Assembly (NCBI GenBank): GCA_020637985.1
Contig: JACKJK010000005.1
Location: 310,001 to 374,000, forward strand
Source: Rhodobiaceae bacterium
Lineage (GTDB): Bacteria > Pseudomonadota > Alphaproteobacteria > Rhizobiales > Tepidamorphaceae
Length of the DNA: 64,000 nt
Direction: 5' to 3'
Part shown: piece by piece, positions 9,584 through 18,147 of the stretch
How the letters are laid out: each line of letters begins with the position of its first letter
How positions within the stretch are numbered: the first letter of the stretch is position 1
Translations under genes and position numbers: made by a program
The notes under the pieces: model-generated
Databases searched by the model: none
The model's input: the letters and a program-made list of their open reading frames with translations, nothing else
Told to the model about the DNA's origin: nothing

Positions 9584-10444
9584 ATGACCCGTATCCCCGA
9601 AGGCCTTGGCGAACTCGCCGGCGGTCACGACCTGCTCGTCTGCGATGTCTGGGGTGTCGTGCACAACGGCGTACGGGCCTGGCCGATGGCGTGCGTCGCG
9701 CTGCAGCGTTTCCGCGCCGGCGGCGGCACGGTCGTGCTGGTCTCCAACGCCCCGCGTCCCGGCAGCGCGGTCGCCCGCCAGCTTGCCGGTTTCTCGGTGC
9801 CCGCCGACAGCTGGGATGCCATCGTCACCTCCGGTGACCTGGCGCGCGACGCGCTGCGCGATGCCCGTGCGCACGCCGTCTTCCATCTCGGGCCGCCGCG
9901 CGACCTCGGCGTCGTCGAGGGTCTCGATGTCGCCCTTGTCGCACCGGAAGATGCCGACATCGTGCTCAACACCGGCCTGTTCGACGATGAGACGGAGACG
10001 CCCGACGACTATGCCGGGCTGATCGGGCGCATGCGTGCCCGCGATCTGACGATGATCTGCGCCAATCCCGACCTCGTGGTGGAGCGCGGAGAACGCCTGC
10101 TGTATTGCGCCGGCGCGGTCGCCGAGCGCTATGAGGCCGCCGGCGGGACCGTGGTCTGGGCCGGCAAGCCGCGTCCGCCGGTCTACCGGCGCGCGCTCGA
10201 TGTGGCCGCGGGCATCCGTGGTCAGGAGGTGCCGGCGAGCCGCACGCTGGCGATCGGCGATGCGCTGCGCACCGATATCGCCGGAGGCAGCGCGGCCGGC
10301 TTCGCGACGCTGTTCATCGCCACCGGAATCCATGCCGCCGACGCTTTGAGCGACGGCGCGCCCGACATGGACGGGATCGCACGCCTCGCGGATGCCGCGG
10401 GCGTGCGTCCCGACTATGTTCTGGACTTGCTGAGGTGGGAGTAG
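9584..10444 (+). CDS. HAD-superfamily hydrolase, subfamily IIA (TIGR01459-type)
   Basis: A 286-residue HAD phosphatase. Motif I is CDVWGVVHNG (nucleophile Asp near residue 20; the fourth position is Gly rather than Asp). Motif II is LVSNAPRPG, motif III the Lys of WAGKPRPPVY, and motif IV GDALRTDIAGG. The cap pattern is that of the NagD/pyridoxal-phosphatase group; I recognise it as the alphaproteobacterial TIGR01459 set. The substrate is unknown, probably a small phosphorylated metabolite. The family start fits ATG 9584; a TTG at 9560 would add eight residues. The stop is 9 nt from the stop of the convergent cheZ gene. Confidence 0.85.
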   Translation: MTRIPEGLGELAGGHDLLVCDVWGVVHNGVRAWPMACVALQRFRAGGGTVVLVSNAPRPGSAVARQLAGFSVPADSWDAIVTSGDLARDALRDARAHAVFHLGPPRDLGVVEGLDVALVAPEDADIVLNTGLFDDETETPDDYAGLIGRMRARDLTMICANPDLVVERGERLLYCAGAVAERYEAAGGTVVWAGKPRPPVYRRALDVAAGIRGQEVPASRTLAIGDALRTDIAGGSAAGFATLFIATGIHAADALSDGAPDMDGIARLADAAGVRPDYVLDLLRWE

Positions 10445-10453
10445 CGCGGGCGG

Positions 10454-11041
10454 CTAGAACAAATCGTTCAGCAGCTTGTCGATGTCGCCCTGCTCGAGGC
10501 CGTCGCCCTCTTTCAGGGCAGGACCTTCCAGCGGCGGCGCGTCCGCGCCATCGGCGCCTTCGGCTTCGCAGGCATCGCCGCCGATCACCTCTGCGAGGCG
10601 CACGATGCCCGATGCCTTGAGGCGGTCCTCGATCACCTTCAGCGTCTTGATCACCTTGCCGATCCTCTGGCCGGTGATGTCCTGGAAGGTGCAGGCCTCG
10701 AATATCCGGGTCGCTTCCGCCTCGACGCGCTCGGCGAAGGCGCCTTCGGCGGCGCCGCTCGCCTCAAGCAGGCCTTCGGCCGACTGCATGATGTCGTGGG
10801 TCGCCGATTCCGTGGCAGCCACGACAGCCTCGAGTTCCTCGCCGGCGGCGGGAATGCGCTTGGCGGTGATTTCCTGCGGCGCCAGCGCCTTCAGGTCGGC
10901 GTGCAGGGCGGAGATGTCCTGGGCAATGTGCGCCAGAACCGAGCGTGCCGCGTCATCGCAGGCACGCATCGCGGTTTCCAGGCGATGCCCGAGGCCCTCG
11001 TCGAGCGCCTCGTGAAAACGCTGTTGTGCAGGAACACCCAT
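10454..11041 (-). CDS. cheZ: Protein phosphatase CheZ
   Basis: A 195-residue, mostly helical protein. The catalytic segment is ACTFQDITGQRIGKV (Asp121 and Gln125), matching Asp143/Gln147 of enterobacterial CheZ, which dephosphorylates CheY-P. The last residues, QGDIDKLLNDLF, form the typical CheY-binding C-terminal helix, joined through an acidic Ala/Glu/Gly linker. It sits 15 nt behind cheY in the same direction, a simple phosphatase-substrate pair. The ATG at 11041 has AGGAAGGA about 9 nt upstream; the TTG at 11047 would be too close to that site. Confidence 0.9.
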   Translation of the reverse strand: MGVPAQQRFHEALDEGLGHRLETAMRACDDAARSVLAHIAQDISALHADLKALAPQEITAKRIPAAGEELEAVVAATESATHDIMQSAEGLLEASGAAEGAFAERVEAEATRIFEACTFQDITGQRIGKVIKTLKVIEDRLKASGIVRLAEVIGGDACEAEGADGADAPPLEGPALKEGDGLEQGDIDKLLNDLF

Positions 11042-11056
11042 GCGCAACCGTCCTTC

Positions 11057-11440
11057 CTATTCGCCGAAGACGGCTTCGATCTTCGCCTTCAGCGTCGCGG
11101 CGTTGAACGGCTTGACGATGTAGTTGTTCACGCCGGCCTTCTTGGCGGCGATCACGTTCTCGGTCTTCGATTCCGCGGTCACCATGATGAACGGCGTGCG
11201 GTTCAGGTGCTCGTCGCCGCGCACGTTCTTGAGCAGTTCGTAGCCGGTCATCGGCTCCATGTTCCAGTCGGAGATGACGAGGCCATACTTGCGCCCCTTC
11301 ATCTTCTGCAGCGCCTCGGTGCCGTCGGCTGCATCGTCGACGTCGTTGAACCCGAGCTGCTTCAGCAGGTTGCGGATGATGCGGATCATGGTCTTGTAAT
11401 CGTCAACCACGAGGATCGGAATCGAGAGATCAACAGCCAT
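11057..11440 (-). CDS. cheY: Chemotaxis response regulator CheY
   Basis: A 127-residue single receiver domain: acidic pair Asp13-Asp14 (VVDDYKTM), phospho-acceptor Asp58 (ISDWNM), the conserved Thr in VTAES, and Lys in VKPF near residue 109. The WNMEPMTG stretch is typical of flagellar-motor CheY. It should bind the flagellar switch when phosphorylated. cheZ follows in the same operon. No kinase or receptor gene is in the window, so phosphate must come from a chemotaxis cluster elsewhere. Confidence 0.95.
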   Translation of the reverse strand: MAVDLSIPILVVDDYKTMIRIIRNLLKQLGFNDVDDAADGTEALQKMKGRKYGLVISDWNMEPMTGYELLKNVRGDEHLNRTPFIMVTAESKTENVIAAKKAGVNNYIVKPFNAATLKAKIEAVFGE

Positions 11441-11523
11441 TTCTTGCTCCGTTGAATACGCCAGCCCGCCAGCCCCCAGGGCGCCCGCCGGGCAGAGCCA
11501 AGACGAAAAGACAAATGTCAGCG

Positions 11524-11557
11524 AACCGTTTTACAGACCAGCAGCGAAGAAACGGTT
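11524..11557. promoter_or_regulatory. Inverted repeat upstream of cheY (possible operator)
   Basis: AACCGTTT and AAACGGTT are perfect 8-base inverted repeats 18 nt apart, in the 232-nt gap between cheY and the divergent maoC-like gene. The arms would fall on the same face of the helix about 2.5 turns apart. No regulator is known to me for this sequence. Confidence 0.35.
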
Positions 11558-11672
11558 AATCCGCAACGCGATTGCCGGGCAGTGGATGCACCACATACGC
11601 CAAAGGCCGCATGGTCATCGCGGCCGCGGGCCGTTAGCGTGACGCAAGAAAACGAGTGCAGCGGAGCAACCG

Positions 11673-12119
11673 ATGTCGGCGCGTCCTACGGGTTTGGGGT
11701 ACTATTTCGAGGATCTCTCGGTCGGCATGTCCGCCGACCTGATGAAGACGGTGATGTCCAACGACGTCATCGGCTTCGCGCAATTGTCCGGCGACACCAA
11801 CCCGGTCCATCTGTCCGATCACTTTGCCGCGCGCACGCCCTTTCGCGGCCGCATCGCGCACGGCCTGTACACCGCGAGCCTGATTTCCGCGCTTCTGGGC
11901 ACGAAGCTTCCCGGCCCCGGCGCCATCTACCTGGAGCAGACCCTGCATTTCCGCTCGCCCGTGCGTATCGGCGACGTCATCCGCGCCTATGTCGAGGTCG
12001 CCGAGCTCGACGCGGAAAAGCGCCGCGCCCGGCTGGCCTGCGAATGCGTGGTCGATGCCAAGACCGTACTTGACGGCGAGGCGGTGGTGCTGGTTCCTAG
12101 CCTGCATCGCAACGCCTGA
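11673..12119 (+). CDS. MaoC-like (R)-specific enoyl-CoA hydratase
   Basis: A 148-residue single hot-dog domain. The hydratase-2 motif is complete: FAQLSGDTNPVHLSDHFA (catalytic Asp and His), then RIAHGLYTASLISALLG. It would hydrate a trans-2-enoyl-CoA to an (R)-3-hydroxyacyl-CoA, feeding either polyhydroxyalkanoate synthesis or beta-oxidation. GCGGAG precedes the ATG by about 8 nt. ribF follows after 47 nt on the same strand, with no obvious metabolic link. Confidence 0.88.
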   Translation: MSARPTGLGYYFEDLSVGMSADLMKTVMSNDVIGFAQLSGDTNPVHLSDHFAARTPFRGRIAHGLYTASLISALLGTKLPGPGAIYLEQTLHFRSPVRIGDVIRAYVEVAELDAEKRRARLACECVVDAKTVLDGEAVVLVPSLHRNA

Positions 12120-12166
12120 CGCTCCCGGCAGGCTACGCCGTTTGCAGACCTGACCGGAAAGCACCG

Positions 12167-13171
12167 ATGTCCTCTGCCGATCCCTTCCTCGTCGTCCGCG
12201 ACGGTGACGATGCCGCGCCGTTCGCCGGTTGTGCTGTCGCCATCGGCAATTTCGACGGCGTGCACCGCGGCCACCAGGCGGTGATCGGCGCGGCCCGCGC
12301 CATGGCCGGACGCCTGCGATGCCCGGCAATCGCGCTCACCTTCGAGCCGCATCCAAGGCAGGTCTTCGCGCCACACGCGCCGCTGTTCCGTCTCTCGCTC
12401 CCTGAAGCCAAGCTGCACCTGCTGCGCGCCACGGGCCTCGGCGGAGCGCTCGTCGTCGGTTTCGACAGGGATTTCGCGGCGAACGAGGCGCAGACCTTCG
12501 TCGACGAGGTGCTGGTCGCGCGCCTCGGCGCGCGCGCGGTCGCGGTCGGCGACAATTTCCATTTCGGCCGCGCCCGCGCCGGCAATCCCGCGTTGCTGAC
12601 GCAACTTGGCCGCGAAAAGGGCTTCGAGGTCGAGATCGTCGGCCCGCAGGGCGACGATGACACGGTGTTTTCGTCGAGCGCCGTGCGCGCGCATCTCGCG
12701 GCGGGCGAACTTGCTGCCGCCGCGGCGATCCTCGGCTACCGCTGGTTCTTCGAGGCCGAGGTGGTGCACGGCGAGAAGCGCGGCCGCGATCTCGGTTATC
12801 CCACCGCCAACATGGCGCTTGATCCCGCTTGCGGGCTGCGCCAGGGGGTCTACGCGGTGCGCGCGGTGATCGACGGCGAAACCGTCGGCGGCGTCGCCAA
12901 TTTCGGCACCCGGCCGCAATTCGACGACGGCGCGCCGCTGTTCGAGACGTTCTTCTTCGATGTTTCCCGCGACCTCTACGGCAAAACCCTCGCCGTTACG
13001 CCGCTTGCCTTCCTGCGCGGCGAGGCGAAGTTCGACAGCGTCGCCGCGCTCATCGCGCAGATGGACGCCGACGCCGAGGCCGCCCGTGGCGTCATCGCCG
13101 CGCTTGCCGCAAGCGATCCCGTCGCCGACTTCCCGATGGCGCGCGCGCTCGCCCGCCTGCGCATGGCCTGA
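12167..13171 (+). CDS. ribF: Bifunctional riboflavin kinase / FAD synthetase
   Basis: A 334-residue two-domain enzyme. The N-terminal nucleotidyltransferase has AIGNFDGVHRGHQAVI (about residues 23-38) and VGDNFHFGRARAGN. The C-terminal kinase starts near residue 185 and has VVHGEKRGRDLGYPTANM, the riboflavin kinase PTAN signature, then GVANFGTRPQFDD. It converts riboflavin to FMN and then FAD. Its position just before ileS and lspA is a widespread arrangement, here interrupted by one transporter gene. Confidence 0.97.
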   Translation: MSSADPFLVVRDGDDAAPFAGCAVAIGNFDGVHRGHQAVIGAARAMAGRLRCPAIALTFEPHPRQVFAPHAPLFRLSLPEAKLHLLRATGLGGALVVGFDRDFAANEAQTFVDEVLVARLGARAVAVGDNFHFGRARAGNPALLTQLGREKGFEVEIVGPQGDDDTVFSSSAVRAHLAAGELAAAAAILGYRWFFEAEVVHGEKRGRDLGYPTANMALDPACGLRQGVYAVRAVIDGETVGGVANFGTRPQFDDGAPLFETFFFDVSRDLYGKTLAVTPLAFLRGEAKFDSVAALIAQMDADAEAARGVIAALAASDPVADFPMARALARLRMA

Positions 13172-13177
13172 TCCGCC

Positions 13178-14137
13178 ATGGCGCGCCGCATTCCCGCCGG
13201 CCCCGCGCCGCTCGCGCCGCTGCCGCCCGCCCCGGTGGCGGACGATCCGCGCACCGGCATCGCGCTGATGGCCATCGGCGTCATCGTCCTACCCGTCATG
13301 GACGGCATCGCGAAATACCTCGGCGCGTCCTACGGGCCGATCCAGATCGCCATGATGCGCTTCGTCACGCAGATCCTGTTCACGCTGCCGTTCGCGCTGT
13401 GGTTCGTCGGCTTGCGCGCGCTGGTTCCGCGCCCGTTCTGGCTGCAGATGCTGCGCGGCACGCTGATCGGCGCGGCCACCATGTTCTTCTTCGCCGCCCT
13501 GCGCTTCATGCCGATCGCCGAGACGCTGGCGATCTTCTTCGTCTCGCCGCTGCTGGTGACCGCGATATCGGCACTGATACTGCGCGAGCGCGTCGGGGTG
13601 CGCCGCTGGAGCGCGGTTGTGATCGGCTTCCTGGGCGCGATGATCGTCATCCGCCCCGGTTCCGGCATCTTCGGGCTGCCGGCCGTGCTGCCGCTGTGCG
13701 CGGCAACATCCTTCGCCTTCTACCTGATCGTCACCCGGCAGCTCTCCGGCCGGTCCGATCCCTGGTCGACCAACCTGCAGACGGGCTTTTCGGGAATGGT
13801 GTTCCTGCTGCTGGTCATGCTCGTGGCCGACCTGCTCGGCTTCGAAGGTCTGGGCTTCATCGCGATCCGCACCGAACACTGGCTGCATTTCCTCGCCATC
13901 GGCGTGATCTCCACCGCCGGCCACCTGCTGATGATCATGGCGCTGGCGCGCGCTCCGGCTTCCACTGTCGCGCCGATCGGCTACCTGGAAATGCCGAGCG
14001 CCGCGCTCGTTGGCTGGATCGGGTTTGGCGACGTGCCCGACTTCTGGGCGGTCGTCGGCATCGCGGTCATCATCTCCAGCGGCCTCTATGTGTCCTGGCG
14101 CGAGAACCAGCTTGCGCGCAAGGCCCGCGCCCGGTGA
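13178..14137 (+). CDS. EamA/DMT-family transporter
   Basis: A 319-residue membrane protein with about ten hydrophobic helices in two homologous halves (EamA repeats), starting near residue 27. A Pro-rich soluble N-terminus of about 25 residues precedes them. The signature around DGIAKYLGASYGPIQIAM is that of the S-adenosylmethionine/RarD-like exporters. The substrate is not identifiable. It starts 6 nt after the ribF stop, so it is co-transcribed with it. Confidence 0.85.
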   Translation: MARRIPAGPAPLAPLPPAPVADDPRTGIALMAIGVIVLPVMDGIAKYLGASYGPIQIAMMRFVTQILFTLPFALWFVGLRALVPRPFWLQMLRGTLIGAATMFFFAALRFMPIAETLAIFFVSPLLVTAISALILRERVGVRRWSAVVIGFLGAMIVIRPGSGIFGLPAVLPLCAATSFAFYLIVTRQLSGRSDPWSTNLQTGFSGMVFLLLVMLVADLLGFEGLGFIAIRTEHWLHFLAIGVISTAGHLLMIMALARAPASTVAPIGYLEMPSAALVGWIGFGDVPDFWAVVGIAVIISSGLYVSWRENQLARKARAR

Positions 14138-14224
14138 GCCACATGCAGGCTTTATCGCGCCGCGAACCCCTGATAGAAGGGCGCCCATGTTGCTGACGGG
14201 CGCGATACCTTTGCGAATTACAGG

Positions 14225-14254
14225 CCCGGTCGCGGCCTGAAGGCCGGGGCCGGG
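14225..14254. other. Stem-loop in the ribF/eamA to ileS gap
   Basis: CCCGG(TCG)CGGCC, loop TGAA, GGCCG(GGG)CCGGG form two 5-bp helices separated by an internal loop. No U-tract follows. It could be a weak terminator or a leader structure for ileS. Confidence 0.3.
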
Positions 14255-14341
14255 ATTGTATCCTGTGCGGGCGCGCTTCCGGGCGTTATGGACTCCCGCA
14301 TTTTCGCAAGCGACTTGACCCCCGAAAAACGGCGGATCCCG

Positions 14342-17290
14342 ATGACCAGCCAGAACGAAAGCGCCGCGGCGGACGCCCAGCGCGACTATTCCAAGACCCT
14401 GTTCCTGCCCCAGACCGAGTTTCCCATGCGCGCCGGATTGCCGCAGCGCGAACCCGAGTGGCTCGCCCGCTGGGACAAGCTCGACGTGTTCGGCAAGCTG
14501 CGCGCCACTTCGAAGGGCAAGGAGAAGTTCATCCTCCACGACGGGCCCCCTTATGCCAACGGCCACCTGCACATCGGCCACGCGCTCAACAAGATCCTCA
14601 AGGACATCATCTCGCGCTCGCACCAGATGCTCGGCTACGACAGCCACTACGTGCCGGGCTGGGACTGCCACGGCCTGCCGATCGAATGGAAGGTCGAGGA
14701 AGCCTACCGCGCCAAGGGCAAGGACAAGGACGCGATCGCCATCAACGAGTTCCGCGCCGAATGCCGCGCCTTCGCCCAGCACTGGATGGACGTGCAGGCG
14801 GAAGAGTTCAAGCGCCTTGGCGTCGACGGCGACTGGGACAAGCGCTACGCGACGATGGACCTACGGTCGGAGGCACTCATTGCTGGAGAGCTGATGAAAT
14901 TCGCCATGAACGGCCTGCTCTATCGCGGCTCCAAGCCGGTGATGTGGTCGGTGGTCGAGCGCACGGCGCTGGCCGAGGCCGAGGTCGAGTACCAGGATTA
15001 CCAGTCGGATACGGTCTGGGTGAAATTCCCGGTGACGGAAGGGCCTGACGCACTGAAAGGTGCCTTCGTCGTCATCTGGACGACAACGCCCTGGACCATG
15101 CCCGGCAACCGCGCCATCAGCTACTCGAAGCGCATCGGCTACGGTCTCTACGAGGTTACCGGTGCCGAAAACGATTTTGGTCCGCAAGCGGGTGAAAAAC
15201 TGATCTTCGCCGACGTGCTGGCCGAAGAGTCTTTCGTCAAGGCCAAGCTGACCTTCAAGCGGCTTGCTGACGTCCCTGCCGATCAGCTTGCATCGATCAC
15301 CTGCGCCCATCCGCTGCGCGACCTCGGCTACGGTTTCGATGTCCCGCTGCTGGAAGGCGAGCACGTCACCGACGATGCCGGCACCGGCTTCGTGCACACC
15401 GCGCCGGGCCATGGCCGCGAGGACTTCGAGGCCTGGATGGACGCCAAGCGAGAACTGGAAGCGCGCGGCATCGACACGACGATCCCCTACACCGTCGGTC
15501 CCGACGGACGCTTCACGTCCGATGCTCCGGGCTTTGAGGGCGAGCAGGTCATCACCGACAAGGGCGACAAGGGCGGCGCCAACGAGGCGGTCATCAAGGC
15601 GCTCATCGAAGCGAACATGCTGTTCGCGCGCGGCCGGCTGAAGCACACGTACCCTCACTCGTGGCGCTCCAAGAAGCCGGTCATCTTCCGCAACACGCCG
15701 CAGTGGTTCATCGCCATGGACCGCGACTTCGAGGCCGCGGACGCGGTCACCGGAACCCTGCGCGGCCGCGCGCTGAAGGCGATCTCGGACACCCGCTTCG
15801 TCCCCGGCGCCGGCCAGACGCGACTCAACGCCATGATCGAGCAGCGGCCCGACTGGGTCATCTCGCGCCAGCGCGCCTGGGGCGTTCCGATCACCGTGTT
15901 CGTCAACAAGGAAAGCGGCGAGGTCATTCCCAACGCCGGCTTCAACGGTTCCGACGAACTGACGGGCCGCATCGTCGATGCCTTCACCGCCGAGGGTGCA
16001 GATGCCTGGTTCAAGGACGATGCGAAAGAGCGCTTTCTGGGCGGTCTCGTCGCCAACCCGGATGACTGGGACAAGGTCGACGATATTCTCGACGTGTGGT
16101 TTGAGTCCGGCTCCACCCACGCCTTCGTGCTGGAGCAGCGCGAGGACATGAAGTGGCCCGCCGACGTCTACCTGGAAGGCACCGACCAGCACCGCGGCTG
16201 GTTCCATTCCTCGCTGCTGGAAAGCTGCGGCACCCGCGGCCGCGCGCCCTACGACATCGTCATCACGCACGGCTTCACGATGGACGAGGAAGGCCGCAAG
16301 ATGTCGAAGTCGCTTGGCAATACTGTCGTGCCGCAGGACATCGTCAAGCAGTACGGCGCCGACATCCTGCGCTGCTGGGTGGCGACCACCGACTATGCCG
16401 ACGACCAGCGCATCGGCCCGGAGATCGTCAAGTCGAACGTCGACGCCTACCGCAAGCTGCGCAACACCATGCGCTGGATGCTCGGCAACCTCGCCCATCA
16501 CAAGGCGGAAGAGGACGTCGCCTTCGCCGACATGCCGGAGCTGGAGCGCTACATCCTGCATCGCCTCGCCGAACTCGACGCGCTGGTGCAGGACGCCTAT
16601 CGGGCGTTCGACTTCAAGCGCATCTCGCAAGCGCTGTTCAACTTCTCCGCCGTCGAGTTGTCGGCCTTCTATTTCGACATCCGCAAGGACGCGCTCTACT
16701 GCGATCCGATCTCGTCGCTGCGCCGGCGCGCCTGCCTGACGGTGCTGGACAAGGTGTTCGACTGCCTCTGCACCTGGCTCGCGCCGCTGCTGCCCTTCAC
16801 CATGGAGGAAGCCTGGCTGTCCCGGCATCCCTCGCAGGATGATTCGGTCCACATGCAGCCCTTCCAACGCGCCGAAGGCGAGTGGAAGAACGACGAGCTT
16901 GCCGCCAAGTGGCGCAAGGTCCGCACCGTGCGCCGCGTCGTCACGGGCGCGCTGGAGATCGAACGCGCCGCCAAGACCATCGGTTCGAGCCTCGAGGCTG
17001 CGCCGAAAGTCTTCGTCGCCGACGCCAACCTGTGGGCGAGCGTGCAGAGCGTCGACATGGCCGACATCTGCATCACCTCCGGGCTTGAACTGGTCGCCGG
17101 CGAGGGGCCGTCCGATGCCTTCCGCCTCGACGAGGTGCCGGGCGTGGCGGTTGTCTTCGCCCGTGCGCAGGGCACCAAGTGCGCCCGCTCGTGGAAAATC
17201 TCCGGCGACGTCGGCTCCGACCCGGAGTATCCCGACATCACCCCGCGCGACGCGAAAGCGATGCGCGAGCGCGCCGAAGCCGGTCTCTGA
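14342..17290 (+). CDS. ileS: Isoleucine-tRNA ligase
   Basis: A 982-residue class I synthetase. The HIGH motif is in PPYANGHLHIGHALNK (about residues 63-78), the editing domain has the TTTPWTMPGNRAIS signature, and the KMSKS motif is GRKMSKSLGN. The C-terminal zinc knuckle usual in bacterial enzymes is mostly gone: the remnant TKCARSWKISGDVGSD keeps one Cys, and the second Cys pair is absent. That matches the alphaproteobacterial form as I recall it. The start at 14342 is preferred over the upstream ATG at 14288, which would add an unconserved leader. A 43-nt repeat lies 7 nt after the stop codon. Confidence 0.97.
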   Translation: MTSQNESAAADAQRDYSKTLFLPQTEFPMRAGLPQREPEWLARWDKLDVFGKLRATSKGKEKFILHDGPPYANGHLHIGHALNKILKDIISRSHQMLGYDSHYVPGWDCHGLPIEWKVEEAYRAKGKDKDAIAINEFRAECRAFAQHWMDVQAEEFKRLGVDGDWDKRYATMDLRSEALIAGELMKFAMNGLLYRGSKPVMWSVVERTALAEAEVEYQDYQSDTVWVKFPVTEGPDALKGAFVVIWTTTPWTMPGNRAISYSKRIGYGLYEVTGAENDFGPQAGEKLIFADVLAEESFVKAKLTFKRLADVPADQLASITCAHPLRDLGYGFDVPLLEGEHVTDDAGTGFVHTAPGHGREDFEAWMDAKRELEARGIDTTIPYTVGPDGRFTSDAPGFEGEQVITDKGDKGGANEAVIKALIEANMLFARGRLKHTYPHSWRSKKPVIFRNTPQWFIAMDRDFEAADAVTGTLRGRALKAISDTRFVPGAGQTRLNAMIEQRPDWVISRQRAWGVPITVFVNKESGEVIPNAGFNGSDELTGRIVDAFTAEGADAWFKDDAKERFLGGLVANPDDWDKVDDILDVWFESGSTHAFVLEQREDMKWPADVYLEGTDQHRGWFHSSLLESCGTRGRAPYDIVITHGFTMDEEGRKMSKSLGNTVVPQDIVKQYGADILRCWVATTDYADDQRIGPEIVKSNVDAYRKLRNTMRWMLGNLAHHKAEEDVAFADMPELERYILHRLAELDALVQDAYRAFDFKRISQALFNFSAVELSAFYFDIRKDALYCDPISSLRRRACLTVLDKVFDCLCTWLAPLLPFTMEEAWLSRHPSQDDSVHMQPFQRAEGEWKNDELAAKWRKVRTVRRVVTGALEIERAAKTIGSSLEAAPKVFVADANLWASVQSVDMADICITSGLELVAGEGPSDAFRLDEVPGVAVVFARAQGTKCARSWKISGDVGSDPEYPDITPRDAKAMRERAEAGL

Positions 17291-17297
17291 GGCTCGC

Positions 17298-17340
17298 GCA
17301 TGATCCGACCGGAGCGAAGCGAGGATCGAGAAGATCATGC
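17298..17340 (+). repeat. 43-nt hairpin repeat, copy 2
   Basis: It begins 7 nt after the ileS stop, in the orientation of ileS. Its ends are GCATGATC and GATCATGC. Compared with the other three copies both arms are changed at the paired position (C to G and G to C), so the stem stays perfect. Confidence 0.85.
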
Positions 17341-17371
17341 GGCAAGAACAAACCGGAAATTCGCCGAACTT

Positions 17372-17944
17372 ATGCAATCGGATGGCGCCATGCGAAACAG
17401 CGTTGGCAAGATGTCGGCAACCGGCATGAAACAGGCGCCGCGTTTCGCATGGTGGGGGGTGCACTCGCGCTTCGCCCTGTGGGTCGCGGTGGCCGTCTTC
17501 GTCTGCGATCATGCGCTGAAGACATGGGTGCTGTTCGGCCTCGGCCTGCCGCAGCGCGGGCAGGTCCCGCTGTTGCCGTTCCTCGACTTCGTGATGGTCT
17601 GGAACCGCGGCATTTCCTACGGCCTGCTGCAGCAGCATGGCGACCTTGGCCGCTGGCTGCTCACGGCACTGGGCCTTGGCGCCTCCGTGCTGCTGTGGCT
17701 GTGGATCGCACACACCCGCTCGCGGCAGGTCGCCTTCGCGGTTGCGCTGATCGTCGGCGGAGCGTTGGCGAACGTGCTCGACCGCGTCCTGTATGGTGCG
17801 GTTGCCGATTTCGTCCGCCTCTTCTGGGGCGAATGGTCGTGGTACGTGTTTAACCTTGCCGACGCCGCCATCGTTGCCGGCGTGCTGCTGCTGCTGTATG
17901 ACTCGGTTGCCGCAGGCCGCGACGACGAAACGAGGGGCAGCTAG
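17372..17944 (+). CDS. lspA: Lipoprotein signal peptidase
   Basis: Four hydrophobic helices and both catalytic Asp motifs of signal peptidase II: GALANVLDRVLYGAVADFV and YVFNLADAAI. DHALKTWVLF near the first helix matches the DQxxK region of the family. It cleaves the signal peptide of prolipoproteins in the inner membrane. The start is uncertain: 17372, 17390, 17411 and 17426 are all in frame without a clear binding site, and 17426 gives the usual 172 residues. An ATG at 17300 lies inside the repeat and is rejected. The next gene encodes a lipoprotein that this enzyme would process. Confidence 0.93.
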   Translation: MQSDGAMRNSVGKMSATGMKQAPRFAWWGVHSRFALWVAVAVFVCDHALKTWVLFGLGLPQRGQVPLLPFLDFVMVWNRGISYGLLQQHGDLGRWLLTALGLGASVLLWLWIAHTRSRQVAFAVALIVGGALANVLDRVLYGAVADFVRLFWGEWSWYVFNLADAAIVAGVLLLLYDSVAAGRDDETRGS

Positions 17945-18147
17945 CACGGTGGGCAGCCTGACCCGGCGATTTTTCCGCCGACATGTCTGGCCCGCCGACT
18001 TGTCAGGCCCATCGACACAATCGTGCCCAAGTCGCGGTCTAGTCCCTGCCCTGGACGGGTGGGGTGTTGAACACGACTCGCTTGTGGGTTCGCCTGCGAC
18101 AAACCGCCTGAAGGACGTCGCGTACTTGACGGTGTACAGGAACTGAC

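Noticed and set aside
6348..9587. A 1079-codon forward frame across the regulator, MFS and EAL genes
   Set aside because: It is Arg/Ala/Pro-rich, has no domain, and runs through three well supported genes; it is a by-product of high GC.
17300..17371. Upstream ATG of lspA at 17300
   Set aside because: It lies inside the 43-nt repeat and would add a leader unlike any signal peptidase II.
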